The notes: generated by a model from the sequence alone, not told the origin. A stretch of 64,000 nucleotides of DNA from Otatea glauca (GCA_036346275.1 CM070728.1:18066723-18130722); one strand, 5' to 3'; counted from the first letter of the stretch, positions 11,752 through 24,974 are shown. Translations and numbers: made by a program.

Positions 11752-14700
11752 TATTTACTAAATTTTGACATAGAAATGTGCATGTCTAGTGCACATGTGG
11801 TTGCCTGTGTGTATGGTGGTGTGTAAGAAAGTCGTATCTAGACAAAAACTAGTGAAATTTTTAGTGCAATTGCGCAACTAGATATTACACATATTGTATT
11901 TATTATATAACTCTATTGTATTGTTAAAATATAATTGTATTTGTCATATAATTTTAATAGATATAATATCTGCACATGATTAACCTACACTATTATAATC
12001 TAGCCTCACCAAAATAAATGGGTAGATTTTTTTGTTTTCTCTCGATTAATGAGAGGATTTCTAGAAAATTTGCTCTTTTTTATAATTTAAGAATTATTGC
12101 AAGATTTTATAGACCTCCAAAGCAAAAGAGACATCTGGAATATCACAGTACATTTTCTTCCTCCTCTTATTCCACCTCTATCTGCCTCCCCTTCAACTTC
12201 TTCTTCTTCTTCTTTGAAAATTGCCTAGAACTGTCATTTTATAAGAGAGAGGAGGTGAGAATCAAGCGAATCCAAGGTCCGAATGTTCTTGGTAGGAAAC
12301 TCTACTAGTAGTGGTGAAACTAAAAAAATTTCTATAGATATGCACATTTCACATGTACAACTCTATAGTTTTGAACAATTTCGTAACATCATAAATCCAA
12401 CGCATATATTTGAAAGTTGTTAAAAGTACAATACACATAGTTTTAAGCTCTGAAAAAACCTAAACCATCGAAATCGGCACTAATTGTATCAACAAATTTA
12501 GTCTATTGAAGAAGTGCTCTTCTAACTTTTTCAAATTTTAGGAGGTGCCCTCAGCTTTTCTTGCAAACTGCTCCTCTTTGTATCCATGGAATTGTATAGG
12601 TGAAATGCATTTGCTACATCTCAGCTGTCCGATTTGTGAATGAACATTCCAGATTGATCTCTACAGTCTATATGCTACAGTGATCTAGCACCGAAAAACC
12701 GCGGCAGTGCTCGTAATACCTTGCAACAGTGATCATTATATTTCCTTAACTTTATAGACTCACTTTACTGTGCATATCTGCCTTTCACACTTTCAACTAT
12801 GAAAGGCAGAGGATACGGTTCCTAGCTACGTCCATACACGTAGCTTGCAAATGTATGCACCACCACAATAAATTAGTAAGAAAAAAAATACAAAAAAGCC
12901 CCAAGGGACAACATAAAACAAGAAAATCACTTTTATGGCCTATTTGGATACGTGAGGTTTGGACAAATTTTGAACTCTGTTTAAACAAAATACTAAAAAA
13001 AGCATCGACTTGAGGCCCTACCTCACATTCGTTTGATCTCAATTCACTTCATGAGGAGAAGATCATGATATAACAGTTGTGTGATGTCTCGCCCACTGAT
13101 CATTTTCCCTAGAAGCTTTCTTATTTGTTATGTAATGGGGAAAATGAGATTGGAGGGACCCAAATTGTACAACTAAGTGAATTAGCTAAGTCAAAAGCCA
13201 CAAAATAGCATTGTTAAGTAGGAATAAGTTTGGGGACCTCACTGTAGCTTGCAAGTCATTCTTCCACCTTATAACTAGAAGTGACTGATTAAGCAAGTTT
13301 TTTAAGAGAGTTCAATGAAGACGCACATATTTAATATAGACCACACTCGTACCACTTATGTATACATATGTATACGTGTCCCCTACAAATGCTAAAAATT
13401 TATCAGAAGCACTCAAGACCTCATAGAGATTGCTAGCACACGCTTTTTCACTGATTCCTAAAATCGGTGAACACCAACGCTAAGTTTAGAACTTAAACCT
13501 TGATGGACTGGATTTACACCCGCACGTCTAGCCATTTGACGCCACTAATTGAGCAAGTTCGTCGACTTGCAACACTAATATATATAAATTCCACCTTGTG
13601 ACAACACTGAGACCACGCATCAAATCTGTAGGGCTGATCACTTTCAAAACAACTTATCATGAAAAGGTATCTTTGGGAAAAAAAACCATAAAAAATTTGC
13701 TATTAAAAAATGCACAAGATCATCCTTTGAAAAATATTGCAAGAATGGATCTGCTCCGGTGCTCTCGTCAATTTGAGTACCAACTGTCTGCCATAAATGT
13801 ACAAGATCCACAACCGCTAACTCCTACATGTCTCCCTAGCCGCAACGCCGTAGTAGCTTCTTGATTTGTGGATTGCAGGATGCAGCTAGTCCTAATCTTA
13901 ATAGGGTTTTTAAGTCTAAGAGACTTTTTATCATTCTCACGGGTACTAAAATTTATATTTAGGTAATATCGAAAAGTATAAAAAATTTAAAGGATAAAAG
14001 TTCCAACTTTTGATACCTCTTGGTATTAACTCAATGTAAATTTTGGTACCTTTCGAGCAGGTAAAATATCTCTAATTCTAGACTCTAAGCACCAGGATAG
14101 ACTACTCCAAACACATGGCGAGTTATGCCACTCTCTGAAAGTTACTTGTGCCCCTTTCTTCTAAAGTCAAGATTTTATTTTGATTTGTAGGAGCTTTAGT
14201 AAGGAAGCTCATCATTGAGCACGAAGTGCTTTATGAAAGCCTCCAAAGGATCAGCTCGTCCTTGCTTAATTATAGCTTAGCATATTGTATGGAGAAAATT
14301 TTGATGTACCAGCGTGTACTATACTGCTTCAGTCTTCAGTTCAGTGTAAAGTGTACTAGAACTGCTTGATTATTCATGTGTCCTATTGCTGTTTAGTGAG
14401 CTGTAAAAGTACAAATACGTTCTAAACACTACAAATTTGCCGGTTATGACCCCACAAGTCAGTGGCACAGTTGGCAAACGACATTACACACTGAACTGCC
14501 GCCACACCAAAGCTCTCCTTAACTGAAGAGCGAAGACTGGTAGTTTTTTCTCTCTTGACAATCAAAGCTGTGGCCCTGAGCTCTCTGCATGCACAGTCGC
14601 ACACACTATTTTAGGCTGACAAATGATGCAGTTGCCTTTCCCTCATTGAATTCTCTAGGTTTCTGTATTCTGACCTCTCAATTTGCACAGAATTGGTCCC

Positions 14701-15315
14701 ATCAAATCAGAATTCAGATTCAGAGCTGTAGACTGGCATTGTCGAGTTTGTAGAGGAGTGCTCGGCCGGTCGGCCCCTTCAAGCAATTCTGCCGATGCCA
14801 CTGCTTTAGCACTCTCTTTACCTTTTGGTCATGTCATTTGACAAGTCATCGAATAAAGTTAACCAACCGTGCGTTCCTGGTTCACTTTATTCTGCTTTTA
14901 CATTTTGTAGTGCAAAGTTCTGTCTTTGTCTCATCCAAATGGAACAAAGAACATCTTGCATAGAAAGACATTTTCAGAAAAGGAACAAAATAAATAAATG
15001 AGAACAAAGCTATATCTTTTTTCTAAAAAAAAAAATTCAGAGGGGAGGGTGAGGGTTCTGAATTGAGACCAAAACTACGACATGCAGCTCTGGAAATCCG
15101 AAAGTACATCTGAGTTACTCAGAACACGATTACATGAACACCTGTAAAGTGCAAATCCTTCCAAAGAGAAAACAACAAGATTACAAGAAGAACACTCCAA
15201 TCATCTACCACAAAACGAGGTCAACTATGCCTGAAAACGTGCAGACATCGTCACATCTCAGCAGTGTTGCTAACATGGACGGTTCAAGGTTCTTCTTGGC
15301 TAATGGCGACGGCGG
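11752..15315. other. Gene-poor AT-rich interval
   Basis: No conserved exon, RNA gene or delimited transposon could be supported in this 3.5-kb stretch. Open frames here, for example 12018-12308 and 13598-13864, are low-complexity or lack any recognisable domain. The right end (about 14900-15315) is probably the 3' flank of the minus-strand gene that ends at 15316. Confidence 0.5.
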
Positions 15316-16138
15316 TTAACTACTAGTAAAAGTCTTGTAGCTGTAAGCAGGAGATTGGCTCTGATCAGGCCTTGTGGCGAGATTGATACTGCTCCGCTTG
15401 CGCCATTTCCACGAGTCGGCTGGCGTGCTGGGCAGCGGCGGCAGCGGCAGGACGGTGGGGCGACGGCACAGCCCGAACGGCCACCCCTCGCAGTCCCGGA
15501 ATCCCTCCCACATCTCCGGCGACTGCAGCGGAGGCGGCGGGTCCATGTCCGACGACGCCACGGTTGCCGCCCGGCTCGTGCTGCGCGAGAAGAAGCTCTT
15601 CACAGAGAAGAACGCCTCGCTCTCGTCGTCGGCGTCGCAATCTCCATCATCAGCTGCCTCCTTCTCCTTCAGCTTCTTCTCCTCCTCCACTACGCATTTA
15701 ATAGGACTTGAAACCTTCTCAAGCACGCTTCTCGGATCGAGGGGAGTGAAAGACCAGGCGAAAGTGCTCGACAGAGTCGGCGAGTCAACGCTGAACCTCG
15801 ACCGCTTCTTCATCTGCCGGTTCCTCATCTCGTTGAGTATGACCTGCACCATCAACACAACAACACGAGCGTGCCATGCTTACCTTACGCGAATAGATCA
15901 AGAAACTTGTAGTTCTACATACATATGCCATGCGCGCTGTTAATACCTGCTTCGTGTCGAGCACATCGTCGAGGCTGCTGTCGTCGTCGCTGTCCTCGCC
16001 GGAGCGCCACCCGGCGGCGGGGATCCTGACGCAGGGGACAAGGCAGTGCGCGTAGGTCTCCCTGATGAGGGAGGAGAGGGACTTGCAGTGGTTGGTGGCG
16101 GGGAGCTTGGGGTGGTAGTCCTGTGCCAAGCAACGCAT
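15316..16138 (-). CDS. Uncharacterised plant protein, 239 residues, two exons
   Basis: Exon 1 is 15947-16138 (64 codons from the ATG at 16138), the intron is 15844-15946 (GT-AG, 103 bp), and exon 2 is 15316-15843, ending in stop. The junction is in phase 0, reading VLDTKQ then VILNEM. The protein has an acidic run (EDSDDDSSLDDVLD, about residues 48-61), a basic patch (RNRQMKKRSRF), a charged Lys/Glu/Asp-rich middle, a Ser-rich SVKSFFSRSTSRA segment, and a C-terminal block WEGFRDCEGWPFGLCRRP plus LPLPPLPSTPADSWKWRK. This Trp/Pro-rich block looks like a conserved module of an unnamed land-plant family, but I cannot assign a function. There is no signal peptide or membrane segment. Clean splicing, a single open frame and strong coding bias suggest a functional gene. 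Confidence 0.8.
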
Positions 16139-17329
16139 TGTTCCTTACCAAGGGATCGATGGATATGCTGCAGCGATCGAGTTGCTTCTAGTGCAACGTT
16201 CATGCGATCCAGGGTGCGTGTAATCTGGCGAGGAGTAGTGCGTATAAATGGGATCTTGTTGCTGTGGAGAATGCGTTTTTAGAGGAGGGATGTGGACGTG
16301 CATGACAAGTGTCCTGCAACTTAAAAGAGAGGCTCTCGATCGTATCGGAGCCTGTAGAGTTTGTAATCCTTTGGGTTGAAGGCTAAGTAAGAAATATTTG
16401 AGCTCGACAGTATACTTGAAACTGCGGCGTCGGGTTCTCCAAATAGAATTTACTGATTTTTTTTTTTGCGTGCTACGTGTTTAGTTGCTATATTCATGTG
16501 AATTATTCGTCTACTGTCAGTATGAAGATTGTCATACTTTCAGTTACACTCTCCTAATCTGGAATTCAAAATTAAGGAATTGCATCGTCATTAGTAAATA
16601 GTGCCTCAACAAGAGCACAACTACGACACTTGTTCTTTAATCTACAAGGTTCTTGATCCGAGCCAAGGTATGCTTTTCCGGTGAAACGTCGCCGTTTGGA
16701 TAAATTTGCCTTCTTGATCATCACACTCAGCCCGGCACTAAATTCAGACGAGGACTAACCGTGCAATGTACTCATCAATGCAGTTCAAGGTTTGATCAAC
16801 GTGTTAATGGGAGAACGACAGTACCTTAGAGCCGCCCGCATAAATATGGCTTTGCGGTTGTCGTGGCAGCGTCAGATCATCCGTCTAAACCTGCGCTTAT
16901 TATTAGCTCGATCGTTTCTGGCTTGCTTCCACGGTGCGGTGCTCGCGCGTCGCGGCAAAAAATGAGTGTGTTCGTCGTCGTGGCCGTAGTTTTCGCGGCT
17001 TCTCTTAAAGCAAACGCTAAACCAACCTCGCACCCACTCTATGCCAAGTGTGAGGCGAGACCCAGAGAACGCTACTGCCCATGGGGTTCTCAACGATGAT
17101 GAGGCCACCAAGCACCGAGGAGAGAAAAGCTAGAAGCCTAAAATTTATGCAACCTTCTCGTACCAGAAAAAGGGAAAATGAGAGCCAGCATTTCCGATAG
17201 TGGTTTGATGTAGCTTTCAGGAGCATGGGGAATCAAGGATCAAGATGGGCAAAGATTGGGCTGGCCTAATGAAAATCAAACATCAATTTTTTAGATTTAG
17301 CTCTTTATAATTTCGTGATGGATCTTGAA
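16139..17329. other. 5' flank of the two-exon gene and intergenic sequence
   Basis: Upstream side of the minus-strand gene starting at 16138. A TATAAAT occurs at about 16243 but on the plus strand, so it is not a convincing promoter for that gene. No other feature was supported. Confidence 0.4.
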
Positions 17330-17429
17330 GGACTGAAAATGCAACTAGAAGAGTGTGAATAGGTACTAAATAAAAATTACCCTTCAAAATTCAAACCACT
17401 TCTCTGGCTAAAAGAACACATTAGATAAT

Positions 17430-17725
17430 CAAAGCAAATGAATAGATGTCGGATGAATAGTGGTCGGATGAACAATAAAAACAACAACCTGTTAGATGAA
17501 TAGTAAAGATAGCAACTGGTTGGATGAACAGTAAAGTGCAACTGGTCGGATGAACAGTATTGGTGACTAATAAAAGCTGCACTGGTCGGTGAACAACAAA
17601 AACAACAACCGGTCAGATGAACAACACAAACAGCAATCGGTCGGGGTGAACAACGGATGATGAATAGTGCACGGGGTGAACAGTGTTCGGTGGACAGTAC
17701 TCGGAGCGAACAGTGTTACATGAAT
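17430..17725. repeat. Degenerate minisatellite, about 35-bp unit
   Basis: About eight degenerate copies of a unit containing GGTCGGATGAACAGTAAA followed by CAGCAAC-like sequence. Unit length varies because of indels. Phase drift in all frames argues against coding. Confidence 0.7.
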
Positions 17726-18867
17726 AGTGAATCAACACGATCTTAAAATCAAGATTTGCTGTACCTTTTGATTAGCTGATCCAAAACTCATGAGACTTTG
17801 CATACACCTTCCTAAGGAAGTCAGGAGCCTATTCCAACCTTCAATCACAAAGATTGCTATCAAAGTTTCGATATTTTTCCAATCTAAGGAATGTTGCACC
17901 AAGACAGGGCAAAAACCAAAAAACTTCACCCTAAACTTGCTCGTGGGGATTTGATGATCAAGATGACCCTAGATAGTCTCCCACATGTCCCAGCAAGTAA
18001 GAACCACCAAAAACTAGTCCTCAAACTAACAAAGACACGATCTGCCAAAGATCTTTCTTTTTTTAACAAAAAGATCGATTTCTTGCAAGAGAATAGAAGA
18101 GGGAGCTATAGCTTGCTTAGATGATCGGGATATGACCTATAGAAGGTTCATCCAACAATCATTCATCCTTGGCAATAATAACCAGAGAGAAAAAAATCAC
18201 AGGGAGATTAAAAACTAAAGAGAGAAGGGCAACCAAACGAGCATGAATTTGAGTACGAAAATGATTTTTATTTCTTTATGAGAGGAATGGTTACAAAGCC
18301 TCACAACCAGGTGAGCAAAGCTCAAGAGAGCATAAGGAAACCAAAATCCTTCTCAAAAACCCTAAAATATTTTTTCAAAACCCATAGACAGAGATATCCT
18401 CTACCCCTCTATTTATAGTCTAACCTGCGCAATTTCCACCTTTAGATGACTTCCTTCTCTCATAAGAAACCTCATCAAGGGCTGTGATTAACTCACTCAC
18501 ACATACATGAGCTGACCCGAAATCCAACAACATAACAGGTTTTTACACACACCTCTCAGAGCACCACTAACTTAACCACTACTCCACCCGCGAACCTATG
18601 AACCAACGATCCTCTTTCGCTTGAGTAGGGCTTAAGTTAGCATCTGCACCATCAACTTGTCTTCTCGGCTTGCAGCTACTCCCTGGCCTCAGTCATCTTT
18701 GACACCACTTTGATCATCTGGACCTCAGCTCTCCTAACCTAGTCCCAATCTCCTTCACCTCACCATGACCTAACTTTGAAATCCTGCAACCATCACTGAC
18801 AAGCAAACACATCACATAGCAATGTCCAACGATATATGCAATCAAATCAACATATACCCAGAATGAT

Positions 18868-19050
18868 ACACAATTTGTCCCGACTAGTTTACAATCTTTC
18901 CCGACCAGTTCCCAATCAGTCTCAACCAGTTTACAAACTGTCCCAACCAGTTCACAGCCAGTCCCAACTAATTTACAAACTTTCCTGACCAGTTCATAAC
19001 CAGTCCTGATCATTTTACAAACTGTCTTGACCATTTTACAAATTGTTCAA
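18868..19050. repeat. Minisatellite alternating TCCCAACCAGTT / TTTACAAACT units
   Basis: A roughly 40-bp higher-order unit made of two related 20-bp halves, CCGACCAGTTCCCAATCAGT-like and AACCAGTTTACAAACTGT-like, repeated four to five times. On the minus strand the same array translates as a quasi-periodic KLVGTGCELVGTVCKLV-type frame. That reflects the tandem unit and is not taken as a protein. Confidence 0.7.
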
Positions 19051-19544
19051 ATCAAACTCAAACTTGTGCATCACAAACTCAAATACAGTCAATTACTCAT
19101 CACAAACATGGGTAAACCTCTACATGGTCTTTTAGATCTCAAATACGATTTTGACAGAATATATGGCTTGTGAACAACCCCCCTCAATGCACAATACCCT
19201 CGATTTTTTCATATTGTCCAGAAAAAAATACCACGGTGGCTAAAATAATGTGCTATGTCCTACTCAGTGTGCCTTTTCATAGGGCCATTACGTGACATGA
19301 TTTACTGGCTTGACATGAGCTTGTTGCAAAGATTGCTGGTATACAATTATCACCAGAATGGGATACTTTTTGATAAAATCTCCATCAGAATGGATAATTT
19401 TCTGTTCAATCGATGTATACAGTCTTAGTGCATCAAAATGTCCCGGTTACAAACCAATAATTGTAGAAGCTTAAGGTGCCATTACAAATAAATTTTTTCT
19501 TTGGTACTTACATTGTAGGGTGATATTGACAAAAGATAACATAA

Positions 19545-20160
19545 GTAAAAGAAATTGGAATGGTAGCAAAAAATGTTATTTCTGTAACAATAAGAAAACT
19601 ATACAACACCTCTTTTTTTGTCTGCCAGTTTGCTCGTTTTGCATGGCGCGTCATACAAGCGACTTCTAATCTGCCACCTCCTAGTAGCATGGCCAATATG
19701 TTAGAGAACTGGTTATTGAGGTTGGGAAAGGATTTAAGAGCTCATATATTTTGGTCGAGGTTGCCGCTTTGTGTCGGTCATTTTGGATATGTCGAAATGA
19801 TGTGGTTCTTTGTGGAAAAAATCTCTAATCCGTTGTAGGTTATCTATATTTGCACCATCTGGTTGCAATTGTAGTCTATGCTACAACGTCAGAAAGCTCA
19901 GGAGGTGGTGTTATCGGCATGCAGATCACTAGAGATCGTGGTTAGGGATCTCTTCATCAGGCATGGATGGAAATTTAGTAACAGGCTGTGTGCAGATTGA
20001 GACTTTCCGTTTCACGCTTCTTATAGCTTGTTGTAACTTTCTTTCAGTATTTGATTATATCTTTTTGACAGTATTTTGGCTATAACACTGTAATAAACGG
20101 TTGGTTGTGTGCATCTTACGATGCAGAGAGCGGAAGAAATAATCTTCCATTATTAAAAAA
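19545..20160 (+). mobile_element. 3' end of a LINE (non-LTR retrotransposon), degraded
   Basis: Contains the zinc-binding domain that follows plant LINE reverse transcriptases: WNGSKKCYFCNNKKTIQHLF, then (after a 1-nt frameshift in the T run near 19615) VCQFARFAWRVIQATSNLP and MLENWLLRLGKDLRAHI. After the coding remnant come a short 3'UTR and a terminal A-rich tract at about 20150-20165, as expected for a 5'-truncated LINE on the plus strand. Stops and the frameshift make it inactive. Confidence 0.7.
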
Positions 20161-20930
20161 AAAGAAGACTATTTTGCCTTCTCAATGTACGAAGGATCTT
20201 GTGCGGTGAGGATGCGATTCTGAAAATGAAATGCTTCGGTTTGTCTAGTAAGAATCAGTAGGAAAAGATGAAAGGAAAAGTGCAAAATGATTACTTAAAC
20301 AACTAATTAAGCAGGGTGAATAAGTCGCCTTTGTACTAATTCTTTGCCGTACATGGCAAGTAGTATTCGCATATGCAAAACATACAAAACGCATTGGAAG
20401 TAAAATAGATGAAAGATGTGACCACATTGTCTTTACACAGGTGACTTGCCGGTAACGGCAGATATAATTTTACAAACCACAAATACTCATAGATTATCTA
20501 TTAGCATTAGCATACAGCACAAAGCCGTTCTGTATAGGATGCTGCCCTTGCTTAGCAGTACAGAAATACAGATACGCGTGGTGACAAGATACTGCTGAAA
20601 TATAAACCACAGCAAGGACGTCAACTAACAAGGATTTTTTTTTTTGAAGTATCCAAGTCAGTAAGCATTCATTTTAGCTGTTGTACAGGTGAACAAGTGA
20701 CTGATGAAATCATTAAATCAGCCAATAAACAACATTAACCGAAAGAGACGTACCAATAACCATCATATAAGCACCTTTAATTCCCAGCGGCTTGAATTGA
20801 CAAAGGTGGTTAGATGAGTATAACGGCCAAAACGTCATTTATCACATTACAACACTCAGGAGCTAACCTACAAAAGAAAGAATGAATAAGCTAAGAGTGC
20901 ACACTGTTGTGGACGATCAGAGGTGTATTC
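20161..20930. other. Intergenic, nothing recognised
   Basis: AT-rich sequence between the LINE tail and the next repeat block. No gene, RNA or delimited mobile element was supported. Confidence 0.4.
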
Positions 20931-21990
20931 TTCCAAATAATAGGACGTGACACAAATTGACGTTTTTCAACTGAAAGTCGCGATTTTCGGCTGTAAAAAC
21001 CGCTCGGTAAACCGTGAAGTTCAAATGCAAATTTAAATTTTTTGAATAAATTTAGAAAAATATGTTAAATTTTTTTGAAAATTTTTGTATGAGGTCTTGA
21101 GGCAATGCAAATGATGCTATAAAATTTCAGATGATTAGCAGACCCATGTATTTTTAAAAAATTCTGACAGTGATACTGTCAGAATATATGCTCTTCAGTT
21201 TTTGATTTAATAGGGGCACAAAATGAAGTATAATATTTTTAGAACTTTTTGTGTGTAACATAATTATAATGCTGTTTTAAAATTTTCTAAAGACATGTGT
21301 ATTTTTAAAAATTCTGAAATTGCTATTATCATTGTATATGCTCTTCTGTTTTTGATTTTATATGGGCACTAAATGAAGTCTAATATTTTTGAAAAGAGAG
21401 GTGCTTCTATGTTTTTCTTTTTTACAGTTGCACAAATGTGAAAGCATTAATAAAAGGTAGACCATGATTACTTACCCCTTTGTTTTCTTTAAGATTTGTG
21501 TAACTTGTATTGGGAGGAAAAACACTGAATTACATGATTCTTTGGCACTAGTTATGGTTACATTAAAATTTCAAAATATAATAATTCTTGTAAATTTTTA
21601 TAAAAAACCTGAAAGAGTCTTTGTTCCTTTTCATTAATTGTTGTTTTGGATTTTTTAGAAGTACTAAATGATTTGAAAATTTGTTTAAATTTCGTTGAGG
21701 TGTTTTATAGATTAACTAGGATTTTTTGTAATTTTTTTAATTTTTCTTCGTTGGGCTGAAAATAAAAAAATCTCTCAAAAATAGTAAAAAATAGCTCAAA
21801 ATCAGAAAAATCACTCGAAATTCGAAACAAACGCTCGAAAATAAGTGAAAATCGCTTGATTTTCTTTTTTTTTGTCGTTGTTTGACTGCTGAGTTCAAAA
21901 ATTTTGAATTCAAACTTCTTTGATTTCTGCTGATTTTCGAAAATCACAAATCATTCAAAAATCAAATTTTCGAATTTGTTAACCCGGCCA
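20931..21990. repeat. Decayed AT-rich repeat related to the TTTTCGNCGGTTTT-type elements
   Basis: The left part has CGCGATTTTCGGCTGTAAAA, recalling the terminal sequence of the hAT element at 46281-46605. The interior contains two diverged copies of a ~170-bp segment with AATTCTGACAGTGATACTGT / AATTCTGAAATTGCTATTAT and GTATATGCTCTTC, GTTTTTGATTT and GGGCAC motifs (from about 21160 and 21310). The right part is CGCTCGAAAAT / AAAAATCACTCGAAATTCG-like low complexity. Ends are not resolved. Confidence 0.35.
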
Positions 21991-22139
21991 GAAGCAAAAA
22001 ATATATCGTGAAGTTTTATTTAATAATCAATCTTGTTTTAAGAGAACGAGAGCCACGGCCCAGAACAATGGATGCCCATACCGAATTAGATGCCTGCAGT
22101 TCTATTCCTCACTGACCAAAAATTCCCTTCTCACCGAGT

Positions 22140-22732
22140 TCACAACAAGTGATCGAAAAATAATCACCACACCTTCAAGGGTACAATAGCTCCACAACAT
22201 CAGCAGTACTTTCAATAATCATTGTTGCACTTTGGTACTCCTTCTTATGCGTAGCAGACTTCCAGATTAGATTAGAGTTCTGGGAGATAAAGTACGAGCA
22301 TGCATGGTTTCAAGAATGAAGAAGATGAAACTCACAGAGAAAACCAAAATAACGACGTTGAAGCAACCACAATAAGAGAGAAAGATTTGGCGAAGCCAAC
22401 CTCAAATTCTTTAAGCACAACCTCAAAAGAGTACAAAAAATTGTTGTTCTCTCACAACATCTCGAACCTTTTAGGACCTTTGGATTCTTACCCTATATAA
22501 GAATCTAGTGCTAAATAATAACCTAGCATCTAATTCCCTCGTGCACCTCTTGCTCTGGATAGTTGGATTGTGACTTCTTAATTAGTTGCTTGGGTTCTCT
22601 ATGATCACCCCCAAGGTTTATATAGCTTCCCTAGTTCTCCTCCAAAGCAAATAGGAACCCACTCCTATTAGAATTCATCTAGCATATATTTTTAAATCTT
22701 AAAAGGCTAGATATGAGTCGCCATATTTAATA
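22140..22732 (-). repeat. Possible LTR remnant of the adjacent Copia element
   Basis: Lies directly beyond a polypurine tract (AAGGTGGAGATT on the minus strand, at 22733-22745), where a 3' LTR is expected for a minus-strand element. Termini and target duplication were not resolved. Confidence 0.4.
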
Positions 22733-23700
22733 ATCTCCACCTTAACTTTTATCCGTTGAAGTCATTGTGCTCCTCCAAGAATTCGCTCCAAGTCAACTCT
22801 GTATTTTTTTTCCTTTTCTTCCCACCTTTAGGAGTACCCAACCATAGGTGCTTATGCACATTACCATAATATGCACATTGGTGTTTGGGCTTGGCCTTTC
22901 AAACCCTCCACCTGAGATCCCTTTTTTGTGTAATTTGATTAACCACAACTCATGTTCCTATAGTCATCCATACCATAGGTTTGTACCACCTCCAAGCTCG
23001 ACCTGTGTGTTGGTACTGCGTGGTTGGTCCTGTCACGTCTTCTTTCTTTCAACAGCTCGCACTTTTGGCTTTACGACTACTAGATTTTGCAACCATCTTT
23101 GCAATTCTATATATATAACTGCAGTTGAGATCTAATTATCTATCTTTGATGACATGGTTTCTTTCTCCTGATCAAGATTTTTTTAGACCTTCTATTGGTT
23201 GCCCTTCCTTTAGATTTACCTATCAATAGATATCCTCTATTGCTCTAAATATTTTTTATGATTACCTGCCCTTTGCAAGGAACTCGTATTACTCTACCTC
23301 GAAGTGATACCTTGCAACCTTCGAGTTCAAGCAACCTCATAGATATTAGATTCTTTTTTAAGCTGAGAACATACCGAACTCCGTCAATATATGATGTGCT
23401 CCAATGTATATCTCTAATGTAATTGTTCCCACCTCAGTAATTGCATACTCCTTGCAATCAGCCAAGTGAATAATTTTATGTGCCGAGCATAGAGATCCTT
23501 CATCAAATATCTCCCTTACCGAACATATATGGAAGCAACAACCCATCGAAGTACTTGATTGACTGACGACAAGTACGTTTGAATTATCTTTTGCTACCAT
23601 CATTGAGCATGCACCATTTATTTACTTCAAACTTAGACAGTTCTTTATCATGTGATCTTCCTCGTCACATAGATAGCTGCACGGTGCTCTCAGTGCGGCC
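22733..23700 (-). mobile_element. Copia-type LTR retrotransposon internal remnant
   Basis: On the minus strand, 23640-23695 encodes a CCHC-like knuckle (LCDEEDHMIKNC). Next comes an open frame (23358-23603) with SMGCCFHICSVREIFDEGSL and HLADCKEYAITEVGTI, typical of the Copia protease region, then KKNLIS and LLELEGCKVSLRGRVI of the GAG-pre-integrase domain near 23270-23360. Stops interrupt the frame, and integrase, reverse transcriptase and RNase H are missing before the polypurine tract at 22733-22745. It is an internally deleted, dead element. Confidence 0.65.
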
Positions 23701-24974
23701 TGGCCTCGGTGTGACCCGGCCTCAGCGTGGCCTAGGCATGGTTTGGGTGGCTCGACGTTGATGCAGCGTGTCCCCAGCATGGTGTGGTGCAGCAACATGG
23801 TGGCGGCACTGCAGCATGGTGGCAACGTGAGCTAGCAGCGCCAAGACAACACGATTTAAGGTGATGATGAAAGCTAGTAGTGTGAGGGTGGCTGGCACAC
23901 GGCGGTGGCGGCAGATGGTGCATGGCATGGCATGGAATAGCAGCAGCGGCACGAGCTCGAGACGATGACAGCGCTGGTGAGGGACGGCATGGGCGGTAGT
24001 GGCTTGGGGAAGGGAGAAGGGCAGTTAGGGTTTGAGGGCATGGACACCAAGGCCTTTAAAGTCCCGGATGCCTAGGCAAATGGATGACTGTGCAGACTTT
24101 TTGTCTAGAGAAGCCTGCCAAGGCTGAAACCCTATGTTTTCTTTCCCCCCCTATTTTCCATCCATTTTCGTGAATAATCTTAGAAACATAATAGATAAAA
24201 CATTTATCCTCACTACTCTACAGAGATAAACAAACATCCTATAAGTCAGATAATTATTTTTATAATCTTGTTTAACTATATATTAGGGTCTAACACATAT
24301 ATAAGCACATATTTGGGTATAGCAATATCGAAATCCTTGTACCACCAGATTAAGAGCGTGAGAAAGGAATACACATATCATGTATCTTTTGTATGCCTTC
24401 TTCCAAAATTGCAGATATGAGGTTTTGGCAATTGCTTAAGATAAACGATATTTCTCAAATTGTTATATACATAGTATGAACTAATTTATCTTCTTAGCTA
24501 TATTTGTGTTTAATTAGTTCTATTACACAATTTCTAGGAACTATTGTATTCTTATTATTATCTTTATTTTTCTTTTGGAAAATGATAGCATTTATCATAC
24601 CATGTTAATGATATTCCCTCCAATGTATATACACCCATCTAGTTAATGTATATACACCCATCTAGTTTCTCAATGATAAAAAAGAGAGATAATCTCACGA
24701 GAAGATTCTAAATTATTAATTTAAAAATTCAAAAATCCTTAGAAATATCTAAGTGCTTCAGATATTTTTCTAAACAAATTAGATTATGCTATTGTCACAA
24801 ATTATTGCTTATAATAGTCTATATATACTAGCAAAGTACCTCATTTCCCATATGTGGTTATGCTAAGATAGAGTATAAGAAAAGAGAATAGTGTGAAAGT
24901 TATCTGTTTTAAAAGAGAGTGACCTGTATGTGCTCAAATAAAGTGTATTGTTTTTTAACTATAGGTATATTAGT
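23701..24974. other. GC-rich segment then AT-rich intergenic sequence
   Basis: 23690-24070 is locally GC-rich (GGCCTGGCCTCGG, GCATGGTGGCGGC-like repeats) with no recognisable domain in any frame. The remainder is AT-rich. A ~23-bp tandem duplication of ATGTATATACACCCATCTAG occurs at about 24622-24666. Confidence 0.4.

Larger units (their letters stand above)
17330..19190. repeat. Unclassified interspersed repeat block containing two minisatellites
   Basis: The block begins near AGAGTGTGAATAGGT and ends near GAACAACCCCCCTC, resembling the GGGGGGTGAATAGG boundaries common in grass intergenic repeats. The interior carries no transposase or polymerase similarity. Two internal tandem arrays (17430-17725 and 18868-19050) are annotated separately. 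Ends and class are uncertain. Confidence 0.35.

Noticed and set aside
15355..15943. Long plus-strand open frames opposite the 239-residue gene
   Set aside because: They are antisense shadows of a GC-rich exon; only the minus strand shows spliced, domain-like sequence.
18714..19034. Heptad-like KLVGTGCELVGTVCKLV protein frame
   Set aside because: It is a translation of a degenerate minisatellite, not a coiled-coil gene.
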